NCBI GenBank assembly: GCA_020250445.1
Contig: JADCEF010000020.1
Span: 62,001 to 126,000 of the forward strand
Length of the DNA stretch: 64,000 nucleotides
Direction: 5' to 3'
Origin: Rhodobacter sp.
GTDB taxonomy: Bacteria; Pseudomonadota; Alphaproteobacteria; Rhodobacterales; Rhodobacteraceae
Positions 44,140 through 53,072 of this stretch are shown here, piece by piece. A program made the translations under genes and the position numbers. The number at the start of each line of letters is the position of its first letter. Position 1 is the stretch's first letter. The notes beneath the pieces were generated by a model. It was not told the origin of the DNA and made no database searches. It saw nothing but the letters and a program-made list of their open reading frames with translations.

Positions 44140-46013
44140 GGGCGTTTCACGTGAAACAATATGATGTCATCGTGATTGGCGGCGGCCACGCCGGCTGTGA
44201 GGCGGCGCATGCGGCAGCGCGGCTGGGTGCCGAAACAGCCCTGATCACCCTGAGTTGGGCGGGTATTGGCGTGATGTCGTGCAACCCTGCCATTGGTGGC
44301 CTTGGGAAGGGTCATCTCGTTCGAGAGATCGATGCCCTGGATGGGGTGATGGGCCGTGTGGCGGATGCTGCCGGGATTCAGTTCCGCTTGCTTAACCGTC
44401 GCAAGGGTCCGGCGGTTCAGGGTCCGCGTGCGCAGGCTGACAGAAGGTTGTACCGTGACGCGATGCAGCAGGAAACCAGGGCAAGACGCGGGTTGACGGT
44501 GATTGAGGGAGAGGTAGCAGATCTGCTTATCGAAAGCGGCAGGGCGGGCGGGGTGTGTCTTGCCGATGGGACGACGCTGGTTGGCCGGACGGTTGTCCTG
44601 ACAGCCGGGACGTTCTTGCGCGGTGTTATCCACATCGGGAATTCGACGACGCCTGGTGGGCGAATGGGTGAAAAACCCTCGGTCCGTTTGGCAGAACGTC
44701 TGGCGGAACTGCAACTTCGGATGGGCCGACTCAAAACCGGAACGCCGCCGCGCCTGGATGGACGCAGCATTGACTGGTCAAGGGTTGGCGTTCAGGATGG
44801 CGATGAAGAGCCAACGATGTTTTCGTTTCTTCACAAGGCGCCGTTTGCAAGGCAGGTCACTTGCGGGATCACCCAGACGAATGATCGGACGCATGAAATT
44901 GTCCGGTCTAACCTTGGGCTTTCCGCGATGTATGGCGGACAAATCGAGGGGGTCGGCCCGCGCTATTGCCCCTCACTCGAAGACAAGGTTGTGAGATTCG
45001 CAGATAAGCAGTCTCATCAGATCTTTCTCGAGCCGGAGGGGCTGGACGATCCGACAGTCTATCCAAACGGTATTTCGACGTCTTTGCCCATGGCTGTGCA
45101 AGAGGACTACGTGCATACGATCGTCGGGCTTGAAGGGGCAGTTATCACGCGGCCGGGATATGCGATTGAGTATGACTTCTTTGATCCCCGCTGCCTTCGT
45201 CCGACCCTTGAGGTCCGTGAGGTTAGCGGGCTGTACTTCGCCGGCCAGATCAATGGAACGACCGGGTATGAAGAGGCTGCGGCCCAGGGTCTGGTTGCCG
45301 GGCTTAACGCGGCGCGCCGTGCCTCTGGACAGGACGAAGTGGTTTTCTCTCGGACATCCAGTTACATAGGCGTGATGGTGGATGACCTAACGACAAGGGG
45401 CGTTAGTGAGCCGTACCGAATGTTCACATCCAGGGCAGAATTCCGGCTGTCGCTCCGGGCTGACAATGCAGACCAGCGCTTGACACCTTTCGGGCTGGCC
45501 CTGGGCTGTGTTGGTGACGACCGCGCCGTGGCCTTTGCCAGGAAGGTTGCTGCTTTGGAAAGAACAAGGGCTGCCTTGAAGTCCCATCTGCTGACACCTC
45601 AGGCGATCGCAGCGCTGGGGATTCATGTCAGTCATGACGGAATGCGCCGATCTGCCTTTTCGCTTCTCTCGCTGCCCGAAACCGATGCAGAACAAATCGC
45701 TTCGGTCTGCCCGGAGTTTGGCGGCGAAGCTGCGGAGATACAGCGCCAGGTTGCGATAGAGGCCCTATACGCCCAGTATCTGGAGCGTCAATACGAAGAT
45801 GCAGCATCTATCCGCCGTGATGAGGCCGTCAGGATCCCCGAGGACTTCTCCTACAGCGCTTTGGGCGGTCTTTCGAGCGAACTCCGCTTGAAGCTTGAGC
45901 GTATTCGCCCGGCTTCGCTTGCGCAGGCGGCCGTGATCGAGGGTATGACGCCGGCGGCACTGACGCTGCTGCTTGCAAGATTGCGTCAGGCTGCACGACA
46001 AGTGGCGTCATGA
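44136..46013 (+). CDS. mnmG: tRNA uridine-5-carboxymethylaminomethyl modification enzyme MnmG
   Basis: FAD-dependent partner of MnmE, 625 residues. The FAD motif is [68 protein letters not shown] and [20 protein letters not shown] follow. The start is probably GTG 44136 (overlapping the mnmE stop); GTG 44151 is the alternative. A perfect parS core lies across the start region and encodes FHVK, so this start is shaped by the segregation site. Its stop overlaps rsmG. Confidence 0.96.
   Translation: MRAFHVKQYDVIVIGGGHAGCEAAHAAARLGAETALITLSWAGIGVMSCNPAIGGLGKGHLVREIDALDGVMGRVADAAGIQFRLLNRRKGPAVQGPRAQADRRLYRDAMQQETRARRGLTVIEGEVADLLIESGRAGGVCLADGTTLVGRTVVLTAGTFLRGVIHIGNSTTPGGRMGEKPSVRLAERLAELQLRMGRLKTGTPPRLDGRSIDWSRVGVQDGDEEPTMFSFLHKAPFARQVTCGITQTNDRTHEIVRSNLGLSAMYGGQIEGVGPRYCPSLEDKVVRFADKQSHQIFLEPEGLDDPTVYPNGISTSLPMAVQEDYVHTIVGLEGAVITRPGYAIEYDFFDPRCLRPTLEVREVSGLYFAGQINGTTGYEEAAAQGLVAGLNAARRASGQDEVVFSRTSSYIGVMVDDLTTRGVSEPYRMFTSRAEFRLSLRADNADQRLTPFGLALGCVGDDRAVAFARKVAALERTRAALKSHLLTPQAIAALGIHVSHDGMRRSAFSLLSLPETDAEQIASVCPEFGGEAAEIQRQVAIEALYAQYLERQYEDAASIRRDEAVRIPEDFSYSALGGLSSELRLKLERIRPASLAQAAVIEGMTPAALTLLLARLRQAARQVAS
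44143..44158. promoter_or_regulatory. parS: parS centromere site 1
   Basis: A 14-bp perfect palindrome GTTTCACGTGAAAC (44144-44157), the core ParB-binding consensus, lying in the first codons of mnmG. The 3' outer base A also matches the 16-bp consensus; the 5' outer base is C instead of T. About 3.3 kb from the oriC candidate. Confidence 0.9.
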
Positions 46014-46615
46014 TGGACGTGGATCTTTACAGTGATCTGACCGCAGAGCGACTGCGGATTTTCGTAGCGTTGCTCACAAAGTGGAATGCTGCAATCAACC
46101 TGGTTTCTGCGACGAGTCTGTCTGACGTCTGGGCGCGCCATGTCGCAGACAGTGCGCAGCTTTTGGCGCTGGTCCCGCCCGGTCGCAAGCGTTGGGTCGA
46201 TATGGGGGCTGGCGCAGGTTTTCCTGGGGCTGTCGTTGCCTTGATCACGGCGGACACGCCAGATGCCGTCGAGATGGTGCTTATCGAATCAGACCAGCGA
46301 AAGGCGGTGTTTCTTTCAAATGTTTCACGTGAAACAGGCGTTCCAATGGTGATCCATGCAGAGCGGATTGAACAGGTGCCACCGCAACATGCGAATATCG
46401 TTTCCGCCCGTGCGCTTGCCCCGTTGAGAAAGCTCTGTGATTTTGCGGATCGCCACTTGGCGGCCGGTGGGACGGCCCTGTTCCCGAAGGGCGGCCAATA
46501 TGACGCCGAAGTTGCACAAGCCCGCAAGACATGGGCGTTTGACCTTGAATCTCACATCAGTACCACGGATCCGACCGGAGCTGTGCTCAAACTGAAAGAT
46601 CTTCGCCGTGTCTGA
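46010..46615 (+). CDS. rsmG: 16S rRNA (guanine-527-N7)-methyltransferase RsmG
   Basis: Methylates G527 of 16S rRNA; loss gives low-level streptomycin resistance. It has 201 residues with the SAM motif [18 protein letters not shown], the [28 protein letters not shown] substrate region and [17 protein letters not shown] perfect parS site lies within the gene and encodes VSRET. It overlaps mnmG by 4 bp and parA by 8 bp. Confidence 0.96.
   Translation: MMDVDLYSDLTAERLRIFVALLTKWNAAINLVSATSLSDVWARHVADSAQLLALVPPGRKRWVDMGAGAGFPGAVVALITADTPDAVEMVLIESDQRKAVFLSNVSRETGVPMVIHAERIEQVPPQHANIVSARALAPLRKLCDFADRHLAAGGTALFPKGGQYDAEVAQARKTWAFDLESHISTTDPTGAVLKLKDLRRV
46321..46336. promoter_or_regulatory. parS: parS centromere site 2 (perfect)
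   Basis: TGTTTCACGTGAAACA, the complete 16-bp parS consensus, inside rsmG 0.3 kb before parA. It should be the highest-affinity ParB nucleation site in the window. Confidence 0.95.
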
Positions 46616-47417
46616 TCCGTTGCGTCCGCCTGGCCCCAGAATAATTGCTATCGTCAACCAGAAAGGTGGCGTGGGAAAGACCACGACCGCAATCAACCTG
46701 GCTGCGGGTCTGGCAGAAGGCGGCGCACAGGTTCTGCTGGTGGATCTGGATCCGCAAGGCAACGCATCTACTGGCCTTGGGGTAGAGCCGAACCAGCGCA
46801 ACCGCACCAGCTATGATGTTCTGATTGAAGGAATGCCTGCGTCAGAGGCTATTCGGCAGACGGCTATGCCCCGGCTTTTCATCATTCCGGCGAATTCCGA
46901 TCTGTCATCCACCGATATGGAGCTTGTGTCAAACGAACGCCGCAGCTTTCTTCTGTGCGACGCATTGCGCCACGTTTCGATGGACGAGCACCGTTTTGAT
47001 TTCATCGTCATTGACTGTCCGCCGTCACTTAACTTGCTGACTGTGAATGCAATGGTGGCGGCAGACTCGGTGCTTGTGCCGCTGCAGAGCGAATTTTTTG
47101 CCTTGGAGGGCCTGTCACAGCTGATGTTGACAATCCGCGAGGTTCGGCAAAGCGCAAACCCGGCCCTGCGCATTGAAGGCATATTGCTGACCATGTTTGA
47201 CGGGCGCAACAATCTGGCACAGCAGGTTGAAAGGGATGTGCGGGCAACATTGGGCGACTTGGTCTTTCAGGTCGTGATCCCGCGCAACGTCCGGGTGAGC
47301 GAAGCCCCCTCCTACGCTCTTCCTGTGCTGTCATATGACTCATCCTCCAAAGGAAGCGAAGCATACCGCGCCCTTGCGCAAGAGTTGCTCCTGCGGCATG
47401 GAGGTGGACGGAGATAA
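46608..47417 (+). CDS. parA: Chromosome partitioning ATPase ParA
   Basis: Walker-type ATPase that moves ParB-parS complexes, 269 residues with a GTG start overlapping rsmG by 8 bp. The deviant Walker A is IVNQKGGVGKTTTAINLAAGL, Walker A' is LLVDLDPQGNASTGLG and Walker B is FDFIVIDCPPSLNLLTVNAM. It is the chromosomal (Soj-like) type without an N-terminal helix-turn-helix. It lies 17 bp before parB. Confidence 0.97.
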   Translation: MSDPLRPPGPRIIAIVNQKGGVGKTTTAINLAAGLAEGGAQVLLVDLDPQGNASTGLGVEPNQRNRTSYDVLIEGMPASEAIRQTAMPRLFIIPANSDLSSTDMELVSNERRSFLLCDALRHVSMDEHRFDFIVIDCPPSLNLLTVNAMVAADSVLVPLQSEFFALEGLSQLMLTIREVRQSANPALRIEGILLTMFDGRNNLAQQVERDVRATLGDLVFQVVIPRNVRVSEAPSYALPVLSYDSSSKGSEAYRALAQELLLRHGGGRR

Positions 47418-47434
47418 ACGGGCGGGGCGAGGGC

Positions 47435-48343
47435 ATGGAAAAAAAGACTGAACGGCGGGGGCTGGGCCGTGGGTTGTCGGCGCTTATGGCCGACGTCAGC
47501 GTGACCACCGAGGTGGGCGGAACCCCCATATCGGCTCGGGTGGATATTTTGGTTCCGGTCGAGCGTCTCTTGCCAAACCCGCACCAGCCACGCCGTGATT
47601 TTGCGCCCGATGCGCTGGAAGATCTGGCGGCCTCGATCCGCATGAAGGGCGTGATCCAGCCCCTGATTGTTCGCAGACGGGGAACAGAAGAGTACGAGAT
47701 TGTTGCGGGCGAGCGGCGCTGGCGCGCCGCCCAGATGGCGAAAGTTCATGAGTTACCTGTTATAATCAAAGATCTGTCAGACTCCGAGGTGTTGGAGATT
47801 GCGCTGATCGAAAATATTCAGCGCGCCGACCTGAATGCCATTGAAGAGGCGCTTGCCTATCGCCAGCTTATGGATCGATTCGGCCACACGCAGGAAAAGA
47901 TGGCCGAAGCGCTGTCCAAAAGCCGCAGCCATATCGCCAATCTGCTCCGCCTGCTGCAATTGCCCGAAGAGGTGCAAACCTACATTCGCGAAGGCAAGCT
48001 GACCGCCGGTCATGCCCGGGCGCTCATCACCACAGCCAATCCCGCAGAATTGGCACGGATGATCATTGCAAAGGGGATGACGGTTCGCCAAGCGGAAGAC
48101 CTGGCGAAGAAGCAGGGCGCGGCTGTGGGAAAGTCAGGCCGGTCACATCCGCGCAGGTTCGAAAAGGATGCGGATACACGCGCGCTCGAGGCCGATCTGT
48201 CGGCAAACCTTCGCATGACTGTTCAGATCACGCATGAGCCGGGCGGAGAGGCGGGGGTGCTGTCGATCCGGTACAACAGCCTTGAAGACCTTGACCTGCT
48301 GTGTCGCGGACTGTCCGTTCTGCCCCGCGACGGGTCTGTTTAG
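47435..48343 (+). CDS. parB: Chromosome partitioning protein ParB
   Basis: CTP-dependent clamp that loads on parS, 302 residues. CTPase domain motifs are LLPNPHQPRRDF, LIVRRRG and VAGERRWRAAQMA. The central helix-turn-helix KMAEALSKSRSHIANLLRLLQLP reads parS. A C-terminal dimerisation domain ends SLEDLDLLCRGL. Two perfect-core parS sites lie within 3.5 kb upstream. Converges with hemW, overlapping it by 4 bp. Confidence 0.97.
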   Translation: MEKKTERRGLGRGLSALMADVSVTTEVGGTPISARVDILVPVERLLPNPHQPRRDFAPDALEDLAASIRMKGVIQPLIVRRRGTEEYEIVAGERRWRAAQMAKVHELPVIIKDLSDSEVLEIALIENIQRADLNAIEEALAYRQLMDRFGHTQEKMAEALSKSRSHIANLLRLLQLPEEVQTYIREGKLTAGHARALITTANPAELARMIIAKGMTVRQAEDLAKKQGAAVGKSGRSHPRRFEKDADTRALEADLSANLRMTVQITHEPGGEAGVLSIRYNSLEDLDLLCRGLSVLPRDGSV

Positions 48344-49506
48344 GGTGCCAGATCCTCGGTAAGTCTGCGAATCACCGCGTTCAGAACCATTCGGCCTTGC
48401 GGCGTCGTCCGCACTCGACTGTGGTCCGCCGTGATCAAGCCCAACTCGCAAAGATCCGCGAGCGCAGCCGATGGCAGCGAAAGACCTGAAATCACCTCAA
48501 GCCGCGCAGGATCCAGACCTTCGTTCAGTCTCAGACCCATCAGGATGTATTCTTGTGCCCGCTCAATTGGCGCGATCTCATCCCTCGGAAGCTCTCCCGT
48601 CCCGCGTTTCTCGACTGCGTCAAGCCAGGCCCAGGGGTGCTTCAGCGCTTCTGTTGCCCAGCGGCGCCCACCCAGTGTCACGCGCCCATGCGCACCTGGC
48701 CCCACGCCTGCATAGTCGCCCCCCCGCCAATAGATCAGGTTGTGCTGCGATTGCGCGCCAAGCCGGGCGTGGTTTGAAACCTCGTAGGCGGGAAGCCCGG
48801 CCGTCTTACAAAGTTCTTGGGTTATCTCGTACATCGCCACAGACCGGTCTTCGTCCGGCAGTCCCCTCAGGCCGCCCCTAGCATACCTGTCACCGAAGGC
48901 CGTGCCATCCTCGATTGTCAGCTGGTACAAGGAGAGATGGTCCACAGCCATGTCCAGCGCGCGCGTCAGTTCCTGTGCCCAGTCTTCAGGGGTTTGATAC
49001 TGCCGAGCATAGATAAGGTCGAAGCTGACACGATCATAACAAGCCTTGGCAATGTCAAAGGCAGCCATCGCATCTGCCAGGGTATGAAGTCGGCCAAGCC
49101 GTTTCAGGTCTTCATCATTCAGCGCCTGAACGCCCATTGAAAGCCGGTTAACCCCCGCAGCCCGAAATGCCCGGAACCTGGCCGCATCGGCAGACCCCGG
49201 ATTTGCCTCCAGCGTCACCTCCCAGTCATTTGCCACAGGCCAGTTTGCCCTGACCCGGTCAAGGATCGCGAACACTGTCTCGGGGTCCATCAGCGACGGG
49301 GTCCCACCGCCGAAAAATACTGATCGCAGGCGAAGCCCCGCAGTATCCTGAGCCGCGCGGTCGATCTCTGCGAGATAGGCCTGAAGCCAGCGCCCCTGGT
49401 CGATCCGCCCCGCCACATGGCTGTTGAAGTCGCAATAGGGGCACTTCGATTGGCAGAATGGCCAATGGATATACAGCCCGAATCCCGCGTCATTCACGCG
49501 AACCAT
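48340..49506 (-). CDS. hemW: Radical SAM haem chaperone HemW
   Basis: HemN-like radical SAM protein of 388 residues. The cluster motif is WPFCQSKCPYCDFNSH (CxxxCxxC), followed by VFFGGGTPSLM, LEANPGS, RLSMGVQALND and VGPGAHGR. It lacks the N-terminal extension of genuine coproporphyrinogen oxidase HemN, which supports the HemW assignment (haem insertion rather than oxidation). Minus-strand, converging with parB and followed upstream by ridA. Confidence 0.92.
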   Translation of the reverse strand: MVRVNDAGFGLYIHWPFCQSKCPYCDFNSHVAGRIDQGRWLQAYLAEIDRAAQDTAGLRLRSVFFGGGTPSLMDPETVFAILDRVRANWPVANDWEVTLEANPGSADAARFRAFRAAGVNRLSMGVQALNDEDLKRLGRLHTLADAMAAFDIAKACYDRVSFDLIYARQYQTPEDWAQELTRALDMAVDHLSLYQLTIEDGTAFGDRYARGGLRGLPDEDRSVAMYEITQELCKTAGLPAYEVSNHARLGAQSQHNLIYWRGGDYAGVGPGAHGRVTLGGRRWATEALKHPWAWLDAVEKRGTGELPRDEIAPIERAQEYILMGLRLNEGLDPARLEVISGLSLPSAALADLCELGLITADHSRVRTTPQGRMVLNAVIRRLTEDLAP

Positions 49507-49509
49507 CCA

Positions 49510-49884
49510 TCACCCCTTGAATGCCGTCACTTCGATTTCAACCAGTATTTCGGGCCTCATGAGGCCCGCAATCACCAGCGTCGCCGCAGGACGAATGCTG
49601 CCAAGGGCGGCACCAAGGACAGGCACAAGGGCGTCGACCAGACGGGCGTCGATGACCGTGTATTGCACCCGAACGATGTCGGCCATCGAGAACCCAGCCT
49701 CCCGAAGAACGCGGTCGATGGTTGCAAAACAGGCGCGCCCCTGCGCAACGATATCCGGTGGCATCTCCATTGTAGCATAATCGTACCCAGTTACGCCCGA
49801 AACGAAACACCAGCCGCCCTTCACGACCGCCCGGGAATATCCCATCGTCTTCTCAAACGGCGATCCTGTGGAAAGATGTTTCAT
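49510..49884 (-). CDS. RidA family enamine/imine deaminase
   Basis: Protein of 124 residues of the RidA/YjgF family, which hydrolyses reactive 2-aminoacrylate-type enamines. Family features: SPFEKTMGYSRAVVKGGWCFVSGVTGYD, the trailing IDRVLREAGFSMADIVRVQYTV and the C-terminal RPAATLVIAGLMRPEILVEIEVTAF, with the conserved Arg. The start is ATG 49884, which forms ATGA with the rdgB stop and lies at the centre of a degenerate parS palindrome. Confidence 0.9.
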   Translation of the reverse strand: MKHLSTGSPFEKTMGYSRAVVKGGWCFVSGVTGYDYATMEMPPDIVAQGRACFATIDRVLREAGFSMADIVRVQYTVIDARLVDALVPVLGAALGSIRPAATLVIAGLMRPEILVEIEVTAFKG

Positions 49885-49892
49885 GTGAAACA
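49877..49892. promoter_or_regulatory. parS: parS-like site 3 (one mismatch)
   Basis: TGTTTCATGTGAAACA differs from the 16-bp parS consensus only at the centre (CACGTG to CATGTG). The changed base creates the ATG of ridA on the minus strand. It may be a weak ParB site or a decayed one. Confidence 0.65.
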
Positions 49893-50489
49893 ACCCGCCA
49901 CAAGCTTGCGGAATGCATCCGCGCGATGGCTGATCAGGTTCTTCTCCCATCGGTTCATTTCCCCAAACGTCAGGCTGTGGCCGTCAGGCTGAAACATGGG
50001 ATCATAACCATGGCCCTGTGTCCCGCGTGGTGGCCACACGAGAATACCGTCGACAAACCCTTGAAATATAATGTCTTCCCCGTCCGGCCATGCCAAAGCA
50101 AGGGTGCAGCAGAACCGCGCCCTCCACGGCTGGTCCGCCCCGGCCGCATCGACAGCCTCCCACGTCCGGCGCATTGCCATTCCGAAGTCGCGGCCTTGCG
50201 GCGTTTCTGCCCAATCGGCCGTGTAGACACCCGGTGCGCCGCCCAGGGCCTCCACCTCGATCCCGCTGTCATCGGCAAGGGCAGGCGTCCCGCTGGCACG
50301 CGCTGCCGTATGCGCCTTTATCCGTGCATTGCCGATGAAGCTGTCCTCGGTCTCGGCCGGTTCGGGCAGCCCAAGCGCCGCAACAGAGACAACATCAACA
50401 CCAAAGGGCTGAAGCAGCCTTTCAATCTCTTCCCGCTTCCCGGCGTTGTGGCTGGCAAGCACCAACCGCGGCTCTGTGAACTTGCGCAT
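49881..50489 (-). CDS. rdgB: XTP/dITP pyrophosphatase RdgB (Ham1 family)
   Basis: Removes non-canonical purine triphosphates such as dITP and XTP to prevent mutagenic incorporation. It has 202 residues with the signature LVLASHNAGKREEIERLL, FIGNARIKAHTAARASGTPALADDSGIEVEAL and the C-terminal GYDPMFQPDGHSLTFGEMNRWEKNLISHRADA. It lies 9 bp after rph and overlaps ridA by 4 bp. Confidence 0.96.
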   Translation of the reverse strand: MRKFTEPRLVLASHNAGKREEIERLLQPFGVDVVSVAALGLPEPAETEDSFIGNARIKAHTAARASGTPALADDSGIEVEALGGAPGVYTADWAETPQGRDFGMAMRRTWEAVDAAGADQPWRARFCCTLALAWPDGEDIIFQGFVDGILVWPPRGTQGHGYDPMFQPDGHSLTFGEMNRWEKNLISHRADAFRKLVAGCFT

Positions 50490-50498
50490 GTCGCCCTC

Positions 50499-51212
50499 TC
50501 AGGTCAGCGCGGCCTTCTGCGCTGCCATCAGTCGGCCAATCCCCGATTCCGCAAGGTCAAGCAGCTGGGCCATTTCAAGGCGTGAAAACGTAGCACCCTC
50601 TGCCGACATCTGCACCTCAACCATCCGGCCACGGCCGGTCAGAATGAAGTTCCCGTCCGTCCCGGCAGCACTGTCTTCGGCATAGTCAAGATCAAGCACC
50701 GCCTGACCGGCGTAAATGCCGCAGGATACAGCCGCGACATGATCGATGATCGGATCAGATACGATTACACCTGCTTTCAGCAGTTTATCGACCGCCAGAC
50801 GCAGCGCGACCCAGCCGCCGGTGATGGCGGCACAGCGGGTTCCGCCATCAGCCTGGATCACATCGCAGTCGATTACGATCTGCCGTTCGCCCAAGGCAAC
50901 CCGGTCGATCCCCGCACGAAGCGCGCGCCCGATCAGGCGCTGGATTTCCTGCGTGCGGCCCGATTGCTTGCCGGATGCCGCCTCTCTGCGATTGCGCGTG
51001 TTCGTCGCGCGCGGCAACATGCCGTATTCGGCAGTGACCCAGCCAAGGCCGGTGTTCTTCAGGAAAGGCGGTGCCTTGTCTTCCAGCGAGGCCGAACATA
51101 GCACATGGGTTTCGCCGATCCGGATTAGGCAGGATCCTTCGGCATGTTTCATGATCCCCGTCTCGATTGAAACCGGTCGCATTTCGCCTAAATCTCGTCC
51201 TGACGGTCGCAT
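50499..51212 (-). CDS. rph: Ribonuclease PH
   Basis: Phosphorolytic 3'-5' exoribonuclease that trims tRNA 3' ends, 237 residues when started at ATG 51212 ([19 protein letters not shown]). Family motifs: [19 protein letters not shown], the [29 protein letters not shown] substrate loop, [29 protein letters not shown] and [15 protein letters not shown]. Divergent from hrcA across 128 bp, a common alphaproteobacterial pair. Confidence 0.97.
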   Translation of the reverse strand: MRPSGRDLGEMRPVSIETGIMKHAEGSCLIRIGETHVLCSASLEDKAPPFLKNTGLGWVTAEYGMLPRATNTRNRREAASGKQSGRTQEIQRLIGRALRAGIDRVALGERQIVIDCDVIQADGGTRCAAITGGWVALRLAVDKLLKAGVIVSDPIIDHVAAVSCGIYAGQAVLDLDYAEDSAAGTDGNFILTGRGRMVEVQMSAEGATFSRLEMAQLLDLAESGIGRLMAAQKAALT

Positions 51213-51340
51213 GGGCTGGGCTCCTTTGATGCCGCAGTCAGATACCCGCCCACGCCCCGGCGATGCAAGCCCGATTGACGCAACCGGCCCCGGCCCCTTA
51301 CCGTCGGGTGCCCCAAACAAAGGCACGGCCCGAACCCGAT

Positions 51341-52411
51341 ATGGCAGAGAACCCCAGCCTTCTTGCCGAAATGAACGACCGCTCACGCGAGGTGTTCCGC
51401 CGGGTCGTCGAAGGCTACCTTGCCTCGGGTGACCCTGTTGGGTCCCGCACCCTGACACGCACGATGCAGGAAAAGGTCAGCGCCGCGACAATCCGCAATG
51501 TGATGCAGGATCTCGAGTATCTTGGCCTGCTGGACAGCCCCCATGTTTCTGCCGGCCGGATCCCGACACAGCTTGGTCTGCGCATGTTCGTCGATGGCCT
51601 TATGGAAATCGGTGTGGTTGCCGATGCAGACCGCGAAAAGATCGACGCGAGCCTGGCCGCAAATGACCGCGACATGCCTGCCTTGCTGGACAAGATCGGC
51701 GCGACCCTATCCGGGCTTACGCAAGGAGCCAGTCTTGTACTGACCCCGAAACGGCAGGCACCGATCCGGCACATCGAGTTTCTCAGCTTGTCCCCGGACC
51801 GCGCCCTTGTCGTTCTGGTCTTTGCGGACGGAACTGTCGAAAACCGCATCTTCACTCCGCCTCCCGGCCAGACGCCGTCTTCGATGCGCGAGGCCGCAAA
51901 TTTCGTGAATTCTCTTGCCGAAGGGCGCACCCTGGGCGACCTGCGCCAGAAGATCAGTCAGGAAATCTCCCAGCGCCGGCAGGAGATTGATTCGCTGGCG
52001 CGCGATCTTGTCGAAAGCGGCATGGCGCTTTGGGAAAACGCCGGAGAGCCGCACGAGCGGCTGATCGTGCGCGGGCGGGCGAACCTGATCGATGAAACAG
52101 CCGAAGTGCAGGATGTAAACCGGATTCGCCGCCTTTTCGATGACCTGGAACGCAAGCGCGACATCGCCGAGTTTCTCGACCTCACCGAACAGGGCGAGGG
52201 GGTGCGGATCTTTATCGGATCAGAGAACAAGCTTTTCTCGCTTTCGGGTTCCTCTCTGGTGGTCTCTCCCTATATGAACGCAGACCGCAAGATCATCGGT
52301 GCGGTCGGGGTCATTGGCCCCACACGGCTGAACTATGGCCGCATCGTGCCGATTGTCGATTATACGGCTCAGTTGGTCGGAAAGCTTGTTTCTGATCGCG
52401 GCAAGGGATGA
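51341..52411 (+). CDS. hrcA: Heat-inducible transcription repressor HrcA
   Basis: Represses groESL by binding CIRCE operators. It has 356 residues from ATG 51341 ([27 protein letters not shown]). The N-terminal winged helix reads [53 protein letters not shown]. The C-terminal GAF-like region ends [35 protein letters not shown]. No CIRCE dyad was found upstream of this gene, so it is not self-controlled through CIRCE. 7 bp before grpE. Confidence 0.96.
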   Translation: MAENPSLLAEMNDRSREVFRRVVEGYLASGDPVGSRTLTRTMQEKVSAATIRNVMQDLEYLGLLDSPHVSAGRIPTQLGLRMFVDGLMEIGVVADADREKIDASLAANDRDMPALLDKIGATLSGLTQGASLVLTPKRQAPIRHIEFLSLSPDRALVVLVFADGTVENRIFTPPPGQTPSSMREAANFVNSLAEGRTLGDLRQKISQEISQRRQEIDSLARDLVESGMALWENAGEPHERLIVRGRANLIDETAEVQDVNRIRRLFDDLERKRDIAEFLDLTEQGEGVRIFIGSENKLFSLSGSSLVVSPYMNADRKIIGAVGVIGPTRLNYGRIVPIVDYTAQLVGKLVSDRGKG

Positions 52412-52418
52412 AGGACAG

Positions 52419-52973
52419 ATGACGAAGGACGGCAACACACCCCAGGATCAGCAATTGGCCGAAGATATCGCCGAAGATATGGCCGATTCCGTAGATGCCT
52501 TCACGGCAGAGCTGGAACAGCTTCGCGCAGAGCGCGACGAATTGAAGGATCGCTTCATCCGCGTCCTTGCCGATGCCGAGAACTCCCGCAAGCGCGGTGA
52601 GCGCGAGCGGCGCGAGGCCGAACAATACGGCGGCTCGCGCCTGGCCCGTGACATGCTTCCTGTTTACGACAATCTTCGGCGTGCCCTCGATGCCGCCACC
52701 GACGATCAGCGCGTTCAGGCTGCCGCGCTGATCGAAGGGGTGGAGTTGACGATGCGCGAGCTGACCAATGTCCTGACCAGGCATGGCGTCAAGCCGATCT
52801 CTCCGGCAATCGGTGACAGCTTCGATCCGCAACAGCATGAGGCGATGTTCGAGGCCCCGCTTCCGGGGACCCGGGCGGGCCAGATCATTCAGGTGATGAC
52901 CGAAGGGTTTCTGCTGCACGACCGCCTGTTGCGCCCGGCACAGGTGGGCGTTTCGTCAAACACACAAGGCTGA
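52419..52973 (+). CDS. grpE: Nucleotide exchange factor GrpE
   Basis: DnaK co-chaperone of 184 residues. A disordered N-terminus leads into the long coiled coil (ELEQLRAERDELKDRFIRVLADAENSRKR), then the beta-domain with the signature HGVKPISPAIGDSFDPQQHEAMFEAP and a C-terminal GFLLHDRLLRPAQVGVS. The start is ATG 52419 after AAGGA. Operon with hrcA; dnaK and dnaJ are not nearby. Confidence 0.96.
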   Translation: MTKDGNTPQDQQLAEDIAEDMADSVDAFTAELEQLRAERDELKDRFIRVLADAENSRKRGERERREAEQYGGSRLARDMLPVYDNLRRALDAATDDQRVQAAALIEGVELTMRELTNVLTRHGVKPISPAIGDSFDPQQHEAMFEAPLPGTRAGQIIQVMTEGFLLHDRLLRPAQVGVSSNTQG

Positions 52974-52995
52974 CGCGGGCGTCACGGTGAGGAGC

Positions 52996-53014
52996 GGGCG
53001 GGGGTCAGCCGCCC
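52996..53014 (+). terminator. Possible grpE terminator hairpin
   Basis: Six-bp stem GGGCGG / CCGCCC around GGGTCAG, followed by CTTTGT, 22 bp after the grpE stop and before the convergent mutS. The stem is short and the T-run weak, so this is a modest candidate. Confidence 0.35.
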
Positions 53015-53072
53015 CTTTGTGCCTCTGCCGCTCACCTTTCGGGGATGCTCCTGCAGGCACATCCGGGCAGGA

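Noticed and set aside
51213-51340. CIRCE element upstream of hrcA
   Set aside because: No TTAGCACTC-N9-GAGTGCTAA-like dyad is present in the 128-bp gap.
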